Below, piece by piece: positions 1-8,554 of a stretch of DNA of 64,000 nt; position 1 is the first letter of the stretch; the number at the start of each line of letters is the position of its first letter. Origin of the DNA: UBA6623 sp965226435 (GTDB taxonomy: Bacteria; Acidobacteriota; Terriglobia; Bryobacterales; UBA6623); NCBI GenBank assembly GCA_965226435.1, contig CBDDCY010000008.1, positions 434,001-498,000 of the forward strand. Direction: 5' to 3'. Below the pieces are notes generated by a model, which worked only from the letters and a program-made list of their open reading frames with translations, was not told the DNA's origin and made no database searches. Both the position numbers and the translations under genes were made by a program.

Positions 1-1097
1 ACGGCGGCCGAGCTGAGCGCGGTTTTCCCGCGCACCAACGCGCGGTTGCCTTTGAGCGAGATGTCTGCCCCCATGCGCACCAGTTCCGAGACGTGCATAA
101 AGCGGTTCTCGAAAATGTTTTCGACAATGCTCGATTCGCCGTCGGCCTGGGTCATCAGGGCCATCCATTGGGCCTGCATGTCGGTCGGGAAGCCGGGATG
201 TTCTCGGGTTGCAATGTCGGTGGCCCGCAAAATGTCCGGAGCCTGCACGCGAATCGCCCCCGGGCCGGGATAGGCGATTTCCGCTCCCGCCTCGCTGATC
301 TTTTCGAGCAGCGGCTCGATATGGCCGACCTCGGCCCCGGTCACACTGAGCCCGCGGCCGGCGGCCAACCCGGCAATCAAGAATGTACCGGCCTCAATGC
401 GGTCGGGGATGATGGAATGCTTCGCGCCTCGCAGCCGCCGGACCCCTTGGATGTGAATCGTCGACGAGCCGGCGCCCCGGATCGAGGCGCCCATCTTGGT
501 CAGCAGCGCCGCCAGGTCAACGACTTCGGGTTCGCGGGCGGCGTTTTCGAGAACCGTTTCACCCTGAGCGAGCACCGCCGCCATCAGTACATCTTCCGTT
601 CCCGTCACGGTCACGCGGTCAAAGTGAATGCGGCCGCCGCGCAAACCTTGGGGAGCGGTTGCCTCGACATAGCCGTGTTGCTGGGAGATGCGCGCCCCGA
701 GACGTTCGAGGGCGCTCATATGCAGATTGATCGGCCGTGCTCCAATAGCACAGCCCCCCGGCATCGAAACCCTGGCGCGTCCGGTCCGCGCGACCAACGG
801 CCCCAGCACGAGACTCGAGGCCCGCATCGTCTTGACCAACTCGTAGGGCGCTTCCGGTTCGCTGATCCGGCGGGCTTCGAAACAGTAGCGGCCCTCCGAC
901 TTCTCCGCGGCGACCCCGGTATGTTCCAGGAGCCGAATCATCGTGCGAATGTCTCGGACTTCGGGAATTCGACTCAGCTCGACCGTCTCCTCGGTGAGCA
1001 GCGTCGCGGCCAGCGCCGGCAGAGCGGCGTTCTTGGCCCCGCTGATCGGAATTTCCCCGCTCAACTGATGGCCGCCTTCGATGACAAACTTATCCAT
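1..1097 (-). CDS. murA: UDP-N-acetylglucosamine 1-carboxyvinyltransferase (partial, runs off the window)
   Basis: Catalyses the first committed step of peptidoglycan synthesis, transfer of enolpyruvate from PEP to UDP-GlcNAc in the cytoplasm. The minus-strand frame opens with ATG at 1097 and stays open to base 1, giving about 365 of the usual ~420 residues; the C-terminus is outside the window. Visible family motifs are SGAKNAALP (about residues 19-27), the active-site loop PGGCAIGARPINLH with the PEP-binding Cys at about residue 116, and FPTDMQAQ near the end. The Cys form is the fosfomycin-sensitive type by family knowledge. It lies 46 bp downstream of murQ on the same strand and is probably co-transcribed with it and the AI-2E-type transporter. 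Confidence 0.95.
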   Translation of the reverse strand, partial: MDKFVIEGGHQLSGEIPISGAKNAALPALAATLLTEETVELSRIPEVRDIRTMIRLLEHTGVAAEKSEGRYCFEARRISEPEAPYELVKTMRASSLVLGPLVARTGRARVSMPGGCAIGARPINLHMSALERLGARISQQHGYVEATAPQGLRGGRIHFDRVTVTGTEDVLMAAVLAQGETVLENAAREPEVVDLAALLTKMGASIRGAGSSTIHIQGVRRLRGAKHSIIPDRIEAGTFLIAGLAAGRGLSVTGAEVGHIEPLLEKISEAGAEIAYPGPGAIRVQAPDILRATDIATREHPGFPTDMQAQWMALMTQADGESSIVENIFENRFMHVSELVRMGADISLKGNRALVRGKTALSSAA

Positions 1098-1143
1098 GAG
1101 AAATCAACACAGCTCGGGCGCGAGCCGCTGATGCACCGCCTCG

Positions 1144-2076
1144 TTACCTCCGGCCGTCCCCCGACTCATTTCCCATGACCCGCCCAAGATTGTCGCCCGC
1201 TTCCCGCAATGCCGTCTCGGCTTCGTCGGCACTCCATCCACGTTTCGCCATGACCACCGCGACCCGCACTCGTCCGCCCGACGCCTCAAGTACCTGTCGA
1301 GCCCGTTCGCGCGTGCAGCCGGAAACATCCGCGACAATCTTCTCGGCTCGTTCACGCAGCTTTTCGCTCTTGATTTGCACGTTGACCATGCGGTTGCCGA
1401 GTACATAGCCCATCCGCGTCATTACACCGGACGAAATCATGTTGAGTACGAGCTTTTGGGCCGTCCCGGCCTTCATGCGCGTCGAGCCGGTAATCACTTC
1501 GGGACCTACGATCGGGGTGATCGCCACGTCCGCCAAAGCGGCGAGTTCGCTGCCGGAGTTGCAACTGACGGCGGCGCTGAACGCGCCGAGCGACTTCGCG
1601 AAACGCACCGCCCCCAATGCATAGGGCGTGCAGCCGCTCGCCGAGACGGCGACCAGCGCATCGGCGGCTGAGAATCCTCGCGCCGCCAGATCAATCTCCG
1701 CCGCGGCCTCATCGTCTTCGGCGCCTTCCCGGGAAGCCCACACGGCCTCGGGCCCGCCGGCCAATACGGCTTGCACGCGGTCCGGCGCCACGCCGAAAGT
1801 CGGCGGGCATTCAACGGCGTCGAGAACACCCAAACGACCGCTCGTCCCGGCGCCGGCGTAGAACAGACGACCGCCCTCGCCGAAGCGCTCGACGACCGCG
1901 TCAATGGTGCGCGCGATAGGCGGAATTTCTTTTTCAACAGCGTCGGCGATGCGGTGGTCTTCGCGGTTGATGATCGCCAACAACTCGGAGGTGGATACGC
2001 TGTCGATTCTCTCCGAGGCGGGGTTGGACTGTTCCGTCAGCAGGGAATCAAGCGGCGGCACACCGAAGTATAACAA
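1144..2076 (-). CDS. murQ: N-acetylmuramic acid 6-phosphate etherase
   Basis: Cleaves the D-lactyl ether of MurNAc-6-phosphate to give GlcNAc-6-phosphate and D-lactate, a cytoplasmic step in cell-wall recycling. The 310-residue product is normal length. It has the SIS-fold phosphosugar-binding loop GAGTSGRLG (residues 75-83), the ECPPTFG motif just after it, and the family signature GPEVITGSTRMKAGTAQK in the second half. The start at 2076 adds about ten residues before the usual LLTEQSNPAS opening, so an internal start is possible. It sits 27 bp after the upstream transporter and 46 bp before murA, placing wall recycling and wall synthesis in one operon. Confidence 0.96.
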   Translation of the reverse strand: MLYFGVPPLDSLLTEQSNPASERIDSVSTSELLAIINREDHRIADAVEKEIPPIARTIDAVVERFGEGGRLFYAGAGTSGRLGVLDAVECPPTFGVAPDRVQAVLAGGPEAVWASREGAEDDEAAAEIDLAARGFSAADALVAVSASGCTPYALGAVRFAKSLGAFSAAVSCNSGSELAALADVAITPIVGPEVITGSTRMKAGTAQKLVLNMISSGVMTRMGYVLGNRMVNVQIKSEKLRERAEKIVADVSGCTRERARQVLEASGGRVRVAVVMAKRGWSADEAETALREAGDNLGRVMGNESGDGRR

Positions 2077-2103
2077 GCGGCCGAAATCAATAAGCCGGAC
2101 CGC

Positions 2104-3165
2104 TCAGGCCGCTTCCTTGGCGGTTGTGATGCGCTGCTTTTCGCGCAGGCCCTCGTGGTAGGCGTTCAACATGCCGACCGCGGTGGCGATCACCAGGGGC
2201 CCCAACACCACGCCGAGCAATCCGAAGTAACTGATCCCGCCCAGCACGGCGACAAAAACCAGCAGCCCGTTGAGTTGCGCGCGCCCCGCGATCAGCATCG
2301 GCCGCAAGACGTTGTCGGCGCCGCTGATCAGCAAGAAACCGAATACGACCAGCAGCACCGCGCGGCCTTCGTCACCGCTCGCGAAAGTCCCAATCGCCGC
2401 CGGGATCCAGACCAACCATGGGCCGACCACGGGCAAGAACGCCAGGAAAGCGATAATCACGGCCCAGAAGATCGGCGACGGCATTCCGAGCATCCAGAAA
2501 ATCAGCCCGCCGAAAAGCCCTTGTACCGCCGCCACGACGAAACCGCTTGACAGCGTCACCGAGATCAGCTCGGTTACTTCGCTGCGCGTGCGTTCACTGT
2601 AGGCGCCGCCCAGCGGAGAAATATCCTTCAGCATTTGAACAATCTTGTGACCGTCTCGGAACAAATAGAACATGGCCATCAGCATGACAACCAGGTCGAG
2701 AAGAAACCCCACCAGATTCCCCGCGAAGCGGGCCGAGGACGCGGCAACCATGGAACGCGCGCGGCCCCCAACCTCGTCGACAATTTCGTCGAAGGTGCCG
2801 ATCGAAAACGGCAGCTGCGCCAACTGCTCTTCCGCCCAGACCTTGACCTTCGGCAACACGTCCTCGGAGCGGAATTGACCCACCACCGAAACCGTCTCCA
2901 TCGCAAAGGCCGGAACCAGCCAAGCCATTGGGGCGACTAGTAAGACCGTCACCAAGACCAGCGAAATCAGAGCCGCCCCGCCGGCGCTCTCCACTCGCCC
3001 GATGACGCGCTTGTGAATCGGGAAAAAGAAAATCGTTAAGATCGCGGCCCACGTCAGCGGCACCATGAAGACCTTGATGACCTGGAACAACAGGTAGATC
3101 ACCAGAGCGGCGAGAGTAAAGGTAACCGCCCGCTGAAATCCGGGGCTTGTGACGCGCTCCATCAT
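2104..3165 (-). CDS. AI-2E family (PerM/YdiK-type) membrane transporter
   Basis: A 353-residue polytopic inner-membrane protein with about seven or eight hydrophobic segments. It follows the family layout: a pair of helices at residues ~15-50, one near 60-85, a long amphipathic soluble stretch (about 90-145), then a C-terminal helix block ending with the conserved GGISYFGLLGVVLGPL segment around residue 310. Members of this family (Pfam AI-2E_transport) have been linked to autoinducer-2, Na+/H+ exchange or other export, so the substrate is not predictable. It is the first gene of a run with murQ and murA and is divergent from the protease at 3345; the 180 bp between them hold both promoters. 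Confidence 0.85.
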   Translation of the reverse strand: MMERVTSPGFQRAVTFTLAALVIYLLFQVIKVFMVPLTWAAILTIFFFPIHKRVIGRVESAGGAALISLVLVTVLLVAPMAWLVPAFAMETVSVVGQFRSEDVLPKVKVWAEEQLAQLPFSIGTFDEIVDEVGGRARSMVAASSARFAGNLVGFLLDLVVMLMAMFYLFRDGHKIVQMLKDISPLGGAYSERTRSEVTELISVTLSSGFVVAAVQGLFGGLIFWMLGMPSPIFWAVIIAFLAFLPVVGPWLVWIPAAIGTFASGDEGRAVLLVVFGFLLISGADNVLRPMLIAGRAQLNGLLVFVAVLGGISYFGLLGVVLGPLVIATAVGMLNAYHEGLREKQRITTAKEAA

Positions 3166-3234
3166 GGCCGTTCCTAAGAGTATAACCGCGGGCCGAGGCG
3201 ACGTCGATTACACCGGGAAGGAGCCTGGGGCCCG

Positions 3235-3255
3235 CCCCCCCCCCCCGGCTATAAT
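3235..3255 (+). promoter_or_regulatory. Promoter of the Do-like protease with a 12-C tract beside the -10
   Basis: A perfect TATAAT (3250-3255) lies 89 bp upstream of the protease start. Twelve consecutive C residues (3235-3246) end three bases before it, so the tract fills most of the -35/-10 spacer. No good -35 hexamer is visible about 17 bp upstream. Homopolymer tracts in this position elsewhere change promoter strength by slippage; here that is an inference. A good ribosome site, AGGAG at 3331-3335, precedes the ATG at 3345. Confidence 0.5.
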
Positions 3256-3344
3256 GAGTGAAATCAGTCGCACCAAAATCAAGGGTTCGTGCGTCATAGA
3301 AGGTAGTCGCCCTCGAAACGGGACGACACCAGGAGAATGCCGGA

Positions 3345-4958
3345 ATGCAACGCAATCAGACTCGCCTCATCTTGCAACAGATCGGTAGCAGTAAACTGCT
3401 CTCGGGTTCGCTGATCCTCGCGACGCTTGCCATTGGCATCGTCATCGGGACGGTGATTTCCGGTGATGCCGACGCCGCCCGCAAGCCGGCGGTCGCCCCC
3501 GACGCCACGCCGCTGACCATTCCCGACGCGGTGCCGATTGAAAACGAATTTTCGAAAATCGCCAAGCAGGTGCGTCCTTCGGTGGTCAACATCCAGGTCG
3601 AGTTCCAGGAAAAGCACGCCGAGGCGGCGCCTCGCGGCAATCCCCGCGGCAACTCCCCGGACGACTTCTTTCGACGCTTCTTCGGGATGCCCGAGGGACC
3701 GTTCGGCGGACAGGCGCCCCCGGAACGACGCCGCCGGCCCGGCGAGGGATCGGGCGTCATCGTCGACCCCAACGGCTATGTCATCACCAACAACCACGTG
3801 GTCGCCGATGCCGACCGGATCCGCGTAAGGCTCTTCGACGATGACGACCAGCTGCATGACGCGACGTTGATCGGCACCGATGTGGAAACCGATATTGCCG
3901 TCATCAAAATCAACAAGAAGCAGACGTTCACGGCCGCGAGAATCGGCAATTCGGACGCAGTCGATGTGGGCGATTGGGCGGTGGCCGTGGGGTCGCCTTT
4001 TGGGTACCGCGAAACGGTGACCGTGGGCATCATCAGCGCTAAATCGCGCGAAGTCCGCAACAGCCGGCCGCGACCGTTCCAAAAGTTTCTCCAGACCGAC
4101 GCGGCCATCAACCCCGGCAACAGCGGCGGTCCCTTGTTGAACATCCGCGGCGAAGTGATCGGCATCAATACGGCCATCGTTTCCAACACCGGGAGTTTTC
4201 AAGGATTGGGTTTCGCGCTTCCCTCGAATGTCGCCGTTCAGGTCTACAACCAAATCATTCAGTACGGCAAGGTGGCGCGCGGCTCGATCGGCATCTCATT
4301 CCAGCCCAACCAATCTCCGGCCCTGCTGCGAACATTTGGTGCCGAGAACGGCGGCGTCTTGGTCGGAGAAGTCAAACCACCCGGCGGACCGGCGGACCGG
4401 GCAGGCATGCAAGAGGACGATGTAATCATCGAAATCAACGGAGAAGCCGTCCGGAACGGCGCTCATCTCATCGGCATCGTTGCCTCGACGCCGGTGGGTT
4501 CCACGGTGCCGATCGTCGTGCTGCGGGACGGCGAACGCCTGACCCTCGACATCGAGATCGCCGACCGCGCTGAGTTATTCCCCTCCGATCTGGGCATGAG
4601 CGAAGCCCCGGAAGGCCATAAGAAAGAGGAAGCCGACGTCATGTTCGGCTTCTCGGTTTCCGATCTCAGCGCGATCGAACGCGGCCGCATTGAGTACGAA
4701 AAGTCCGGCGGCGTGCTGGTGACGAAGGTCGAGCCAACCTCCTTCGCCGAGGATATCGGCATGCTGGCCAATGACATCGTCGTCTCGATTAACCGCAAGC
4801 CGGTCGCCAGTGTCTCCGATATTCAGAAGATCCAAGAGGACCTGAAGCCGGGCGATGACGTCGCGGTCAAGGTGGCGCGGCTCGCCGGCCGAGGCAACTG
4901 GGTGACCCGCTACCTAGCGGGCGTGCTGCCCGACGACGCAACGGAAAAGAGCTTCTGA
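3345..4958 (+). CDS. Do-like (DegP/DegQ/HtrA) periplasmic serine protease
   Basis: An envelope quality-control protease/chaperone of 537 residues. An N-terminal hydrophobic segment (residues ~19-39) acts as signal or anchor. The trypsin-like domain carries His151 (TNNHVV), Asp183 (ETDIAV) and Ser260 in NPGNSGGP, so the triad is intact. Two PDZ domains follow (about 300-395 and 420-520); the first has the GGVLVGEV/PADRAGM pattern. A Q-linker rich in Arg/Pro lies at about 95-132, where DegP has its LA loop. Start chosen at 3345 because AGGAG precedes it by nine bases. Transcribed alone from the promoter at about 3250 and divergent from the AI-2E-type gene. Confidence 0.95.
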   Translation: MQRNQTRLILQQIGSSKLLSGSLILATLAIGIVIGTVISGDADAARKPAVAPDATPLTIPDAVPIENEFSKIAKQVRPSVVNIQVEFQEKHAEAAPRGNPRGNSPDDFFRRFFGMPEGPFGGQAPPERRRRPGEGSGVIVDPNGYVITNNHVVADADRIRVRLFDDDDQLHDATLIGTDVETDIAVIKINKKQTFTAARIGNSDAVDVGDWAVAVGSPFGYRETVTVGIISAKSREVRNSRPRPFQKFLQTDAAINPGNSGGPLLNIRGEVIGINTAIVSNTGSFQGLGFALPSNVAVQVYNQIIQYGKVARGSIGISFQPNQSPALLRTFGAENGGVLVGEVKPPGGPADRAGMQEDDVIIEINGEAVRNGAHLIGIVASTPVGSTVPIVVLRDGERLTLDIEIADRAELFPSDLGMSEAPEGHKKEEADVMFGFSVSDLSAIERGRIEYEKSGGVLVTKVEPTSFAEDIGMLANDIVVSINRKPVASVSDIQKIQEDLKPGDDVAVKVARLAGRGNWVTRYLAGVLPDDATEKSF

Positions 4959-5000
4959 TCAACGACGGGCGGACGAGACGGGTCGGTAAAATAAGAAGCG

Positions 5001-5483
5001 ATGGCAAGCGATCACCAGCGGCTGTTGGTATGGGAATCTTTGCTTCACGCGGAGATTCTGCACCGCTACTACGGATACCTCGCAGAGCACTTAGAGAAAA
5101 AAGATGCCCGCCTCGTCTGGGCGGCCCTGGTAGCCACATCGGGGGCGGCCATGGTCCTCATCGGCGACTACCCGACGCTCTATGCCAAGATCCTAGCGTT
5201 ACTCGCCGCGGCCTTGAACTTGTGGATCGCACTGAGTCGATAATCGAAGAAATCGCTTTACAGCGCGAATTTGCAGAAGAAATTCGCCGACTTGATCGTG
5301 GAGTGGGAACTGTTGTGGGGCAAAGTGGATGAGATTCCCGCCGACCAAGTGGAACAGCAATACATCGACCTTCAAAAGAAAGCTACCGCGATCACCGAAC
5401 TGGCGCCGGTCGAGCTACCTTTGGACAATCGCATCCAAGATCGCAGCGAGGGAGAAACGATCCGAATTCGAACCGCCGCATAG
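5001..5483 (+). pseudogene. Small two-TM membrane protein interrupted by an in-frame TAA
   Basis: Codons 1-80 (5001-5240) encode a soluble start followed by two hydrophobic stretches (about residues 41-57 and 61-78). A TAA at 5241-5243 stops the frame, but the same frame continues open to 5483 with an uninterrupted hydrophilic helical sequence containing FADLIVEWELLWGKV. The junction reads ALSR, stop, SKKSLYS, so one base change from a Tyr codon would restore a 161-codon protein. A TTG at 5271 could start a separate 70-residue product. The layout (helix, two TMs, cytoplasmic helical tail) resembles small SLATT-like proteins, but this is tentative. The next small gene is also damaged. Confidence 0.6.
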
Positions 5484-5486
5484 ATA

Positions 5487-5602
5487 ATGGAAAGCACCAA
5501 GAGCGGGCCTTGGCCGCCGCCCAAGAACCGCTACCACCACCGCCGCCGCGCAAACCGAAACCGGAACCCTCGCAGCCGCCCACCAACGTTCAGAACTCTT
5601 GA
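5487..5602 (+). pseudogene. Small proline-rich protein, frameshifted
   Basis: ATG at 5487, three bases after the preceding TAG, begins MESTKSGPWPPP. After that the frame degenerates into Arg-rich sequence, while the neighbouring frame from 5522 reads QEPLPPPPPRKPKPEPSQPP and stops with TGA at 5600. One lost C in the run at 5520-5522 would explain this, giving a ~39-residue proline-rich tail protein. It is translationally close to the broken two-TM gene, so the two were probably one operon. It overlaps the 3' end of the convergent glycosyltransferase. Function unknown. Confidence 0.4.
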
Positions 5603-6916
5603 ACACAGAGTGCCGCCGCTCCCCAACAGCATCAAGTAAACCGGGACGTACTCCAGCAACCGAAAGTAGTTGCTCTCTCGCCAAACACCCAACGCCGCGT
5701 AGTCGATCACAACGTGATAGGCCAACACGACCAGCGCCGTCCAGAGCAGGAGCGCGGCGTTCGGGTAGATCGCCAGAAACGGCACGAGCCAACTCAGATA
5801 CCACGGGAAGCAGTTCGCCGAGAGCAGCAGCAACAACGCTGTCGCGCCCATCGAGGCTCGAACAGTATCAAGTCGCGATCCGGCCATGGCCGCCAAAGCA
5901 ACCAGCAGAATTCCGCTGGTTAACGCTGTCGCAAGTCCCTCGCTGCCTCCACTCGCGGCGAGGAGCAGCGAGTAGAGGCTGTTGTTGTTCCTCCAACCGC
6001 CCGCAAAAGCCGTCATCGTCACGGCCAGCCGCGGTATTCCCTCCCAGTACGGCGCGCTCAACACCAAGGCAACCGGGATAGCGACCAGCGCGGCCTTCCC
6101 TTCAAATCGGCGGTCTTCCCCATCACGGCGCCACAAGAAGAACGGCATCAAAATCAAAGGCCAAAACTTCGTTAAGACAGCCGCTGTCAGCCAACCCCAC
6201 CCGCTCGTCCAACGCCCTCGCACCATCGCCCCGAGCGCCAACACCACACACAGCATCACCGGCGGGTCATTGTGGCCTTGGCCCCAAAATTCAATCACGA
6301 TCAGCGGTGACCAGAGGTAGATCAACAGCCACCCGGCGGGCCTACCCAGCGCATGCAGCAGCACGGCCAACGCCCAACCGACCCCCAGCTCGATCAAAGC
6401 GAAGGGGATCTTAAACAGCCACGCCTGCCGAAACGGATCGTCCGTCACCGCGGCCGCCAGCCGATAGCTCCCGGCGTTGATCATCTCCAACAGCGGCCCG
6501 TAAACCGTCGGCAGATGCTTGCCGGGAACGCGCCGGTATGCGGCGTCCCGCAAATGCTCCCATTGCGGGCTTTCCGGCGTTTCGGTGTAGGGGTTCCCTC
6601 CGGCGGCCTGCAGTTTCCCGTTCCAACGATAGCGGTGCGGGTCCTCGGAAAGTTGAGGATCGAGCGGCAGCGCCGTCAGTCGAAACACGATCGCCGCGCC
6701 CCAGATCAGACGCATCGCGCGGCGGTCGGACGAAGCTTCATCCGCGTTCGTGATCAGATAGCAGGAAACCAGGTAAAATAGGGACGCCGCCAGATATGCC
6801 GTTACGAATTCGGCGATATAGGGCGGCGGGCCTTGCCCCAACCCGTGTAGTGTCAGCAGAGCCGCCTCGATAGCCGCCGCAAGGAGTAGAAGTCGTCGGT
6901 GAAGGTGGGTCGGCAT
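5531..6916 (-). CDS. Polytopic GT-C type glycosyltransferase (GT87/DUF2029-like)
   Basis: An integral membrane protein of about 460 residues with ten or more hydrophobic segments. The loop after the second or third helix holds the sequence SEDPHRYRWNGKLQAAGGNPY, which matches the first periplasmic loop of GT-C mannosyl/arabinosyltransferases with its acidic pair. KFWPLILMPFFL and NCFPWYLSWLVPF follow in later helices, as in GT87/DUF2029 proteins. By family it uses polyprenyl-phosphate sugars on the outer face of the membrane; substrate unknown. The start at 6916 is preferred over one at 6982 because the latter would overlap the divergent glycosyltransferase start at 6951. The last ~20 residues (Arg-rich) run into the damaged gene at 5487. 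Confidence 0.75.
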   Translation of the reverse strand: MPTHLHRRLLLLAAAIEAALLTLHGLGQGPPPYIAEFVTAYLAASLFYLVSCYLITNADEASSDRRAMRLIWGAAIVFRLTALPLDPQLSEDPHRYRWNGKLQAAGGNPYTETPESPQWEHLRDAAYRRVPGKHLPTVYGPLLEMINAGSYRLAAAVTDDPFRQAWLFKIPFALIELGVGWALAVLLHALGRPAGWLLIYLWSPLIVIEFWGQGHNDPPVMLCVVLALGAMVRGRWTSGWGWLTAAVLTKFWPLILMPFFLWRRDGEDRRFEGKAALVAIPVALVLSAPYWEGIPRLAVTMTAFAGGWRNNNSLYSLLLAASGGSEGLATALTSGILLVALAAMAGSRLDTVRASMGATALLLLLSANCFPWYLSWLVPFLAIYPNAALLLWTALVVLAYHVVIDYAALGVWRESNYFRLLEYVPVYLMLLGSGGTLCSRVLNVGGRLRGFRFRFARRRWW

Positions 6917-6950
6917 CCGGTCGGCGGCCCTGTCCTCACGACTCCTCGTT

Positions 6951-8537
6951 ATGTCTCCCGCCATGCCGCCGTCGGCGCTCATCGAGATCGGCTCGCTATC
7001 GGCGGGATTGACGCAGCGGTTGGCCGAAGTGCTGTCGGGCGCTTACCAGGTTACCGTTTTCGGCTGGCTCTTGGTCGCCGCCTATTTCGCCGTCATGGCC
7101 GCCCTGAGTGTCTGGGGCTTGCATCGCTATCAACTCATTTATCTCTATCGAAAATATCGGGATCAGGCCGCCGGCCCCCCCGCGAAACGCTTCGATCGGC
7201 TCCCCAAGGTCACCGTGCAACTGCCGGTCTACAACGAGCCCTACGTCGTTGAAAACCTGATTGAAACGGTGTGCCGTCTGGACTATCCGCGCGAGTTGCT
7301 CCAGATCCAAGTACTCGACGACTCGACGGATGAAACCGGCCCCATCGCCCGCGCGGCCGTCGAGCGGCTTGCCGCCCAAGGATGCCCGATTGAATATTGC
7401 CGCCGCCCGCACCGCCGCGGTTACAAAGCAGGCGCGCTCCAAGCCGGGCTGTCGGCGGCGCGCGGCGAGTTGATCGCCGTTTTCGACGCCGATTTTTCCC
7501 CGCGCCCCGATTTTCTTCATCAAACCGTCCATTACTTCACCGACCCCGCGATCGGCGTGGTGCAAGCCCGTTGGACGTATCGCAACCGAGACCAGTCGCT
7601 GCTCACCCGTCTACAGGCGGTTCTGCTCGACGGGCACTTCGTCTTCGAGCACGGCGGACGGTCGCGCTCGGGGCGCTTCTTCAACTTCAACGGAACCGCC
7701 GGAGTCTTGCGGCGCTCCATGATCGAAGACGCGGGCGGCTGGCAGCACGACACCCTCACCGAAGACACCGATCTGAGCTATCGGGCGCAGATGAAAGGTT
7801 GGCGCTTTCTCTACTTGGGGCACGTCGAAGTGCCGTCCGAGTTACCGCTCGACATGGCCTCGTTCCAAACGCAGCAGGCTCGTTGGGCGAAAGGGTTGAT
7901 CCAAACCGCGAAGAAGGTTCTCCCCTCGCTGCTCCGTTCCGCGGCGCCTCGGAAAGTCAAGATGGAAGCTTGCTTCCACCTTGCCTCGAACCTCTCGTTC
8001 CCGCTGATGATTCTCTTGTCGCTGTTGCTGCCGCCGTCGGTGCTGATCCGCTACCACCACGGCGACGGACGCTTGCTCTACTTGGACATACCGTTGTTCT
8101 TCGGTACCTTCGCCTCGCTTTGCTCGTTCTACCTGCTCGCTCAAAAAGAGCTTTTCCCGCGGACTTGGAAGAAGACCTTTCTGTTGCTGCCGCTGCTGCC
8201 CGCGGTCGGCATCGGCCTGACCTTGACCAACGCGCGCGCCGTCTTCCAAGCTCTGCGGGGCATCCCTTCCCCGTTCGAGCGCACAGCGAAATTCGCCGGC
8301 CGGCGCCCCCGCGTGCCGGCGCATTCCTCCGGACGTCCTAACGCCTGGCTCCCGACCGCCCATCTCGCCGCCGGCGGCTACTTCGCCTTCTGCCTTCTCG
8401 GCTCGTTGGTGATGGGCAATTGGGCGACCCTGCCCTTCCTGCTCATTTTCGTTTTGGGCTATTTCTTCACGGGTGGGTTGCTCTTGCTCGAAGCTCGCGA
8501 GGGCCGCCTCGCCAAGGAAAGCAAGACCAGCGGCTGA
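6951..8537 (+). CDS. Family 2 glycosyltransferase, cellulose/mannan-synthase-like
   Basis: A processive-type membrane glycosyltransferase of 528 residues. One TM helix at about 37-58 precedes the GT-A domain. That domain has VQLPVYNE at 89-96, VLDDSTD at 121-127 (UDP-binding Asp), FDADF with the DxD pair 179/181, TEDTDL at 270-275 (catalytic acid), and QQARWAKG at 308-315, the counterpart of the QxxRW motif. Four or more TM helices fill the C-terminus. The pattern is closest to CslA/mannan-synthase-like proteins; the donor and polymer cannot be read from sequence. It is divergent from the GT-C gene, and the two may act on one cell-surface glycan. Confidence 0.88.
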   Translation: MSPAMPPSALIEIGSLSAGLTQRLAEVLSGAYQVTVFGWLLVAAYFAVMAALSVWGLHRYQLIYLYRKYRDQAAGPPAKRFDRLPKVTVQLPVYNEPYVVENLIETVCRLDYPRELLQIQVLDDSTDETGPIARAAVERLAAQGCPIEYCRRPHRRGYKAGALQAGLSAARGELIAVFDADFSPRPDFLHQTVHYFTDPAIGVVQARWTYRNRDQSLLTRLQAVLLDGHFVFEHGGRSRSGRFFNFNGTAGVLRRSMIEDAGGWQHDTLTEDTDLSYRAQMKGWRFLYLGHVEVPSELPLDMASFQTQQARWAKGLIQTAKKVLPSLLRSAAPRKVKMEACFHLASNLSFPLMILLSLLLPPSVLIRYHHGDGRLLYLDIPLFFGTFASLCSFYLLAQKELFPRTWKKTFLLLPLLPAVGIGLTLTNARAVFQALRGIPSPFERTAKFAGRRPRVPAHSSGRPNAWLPTAHLAAGGYFAFCLLGSLVMGNWATLPFLLIFVLGYFFTGGLLLLEAREGRLAKESKTSG

Positions 8538-8554
8538 CCAGGCCCCGACAGATA

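Noticed and set aside
93..1178. 361-residue plus-strand open frame over murA
   Set aside because: It is the antisense shadow of murA; the minus frame carries all murA motifs, while this frame has Arg/Pro-rich, non-family sequence.
3294..4253. 319-residue minus frame over the protease
   Set aside because: Shadow of the protease gene, which has an intact catalytic triad and PDZ domains on the plus strand.
5241..5243. TAA in the two-TM gene as a recoded codon
   Set aside because: TAA is not used for selenocysteine or pyrrolysine; a nonsense change or base error is simpler.
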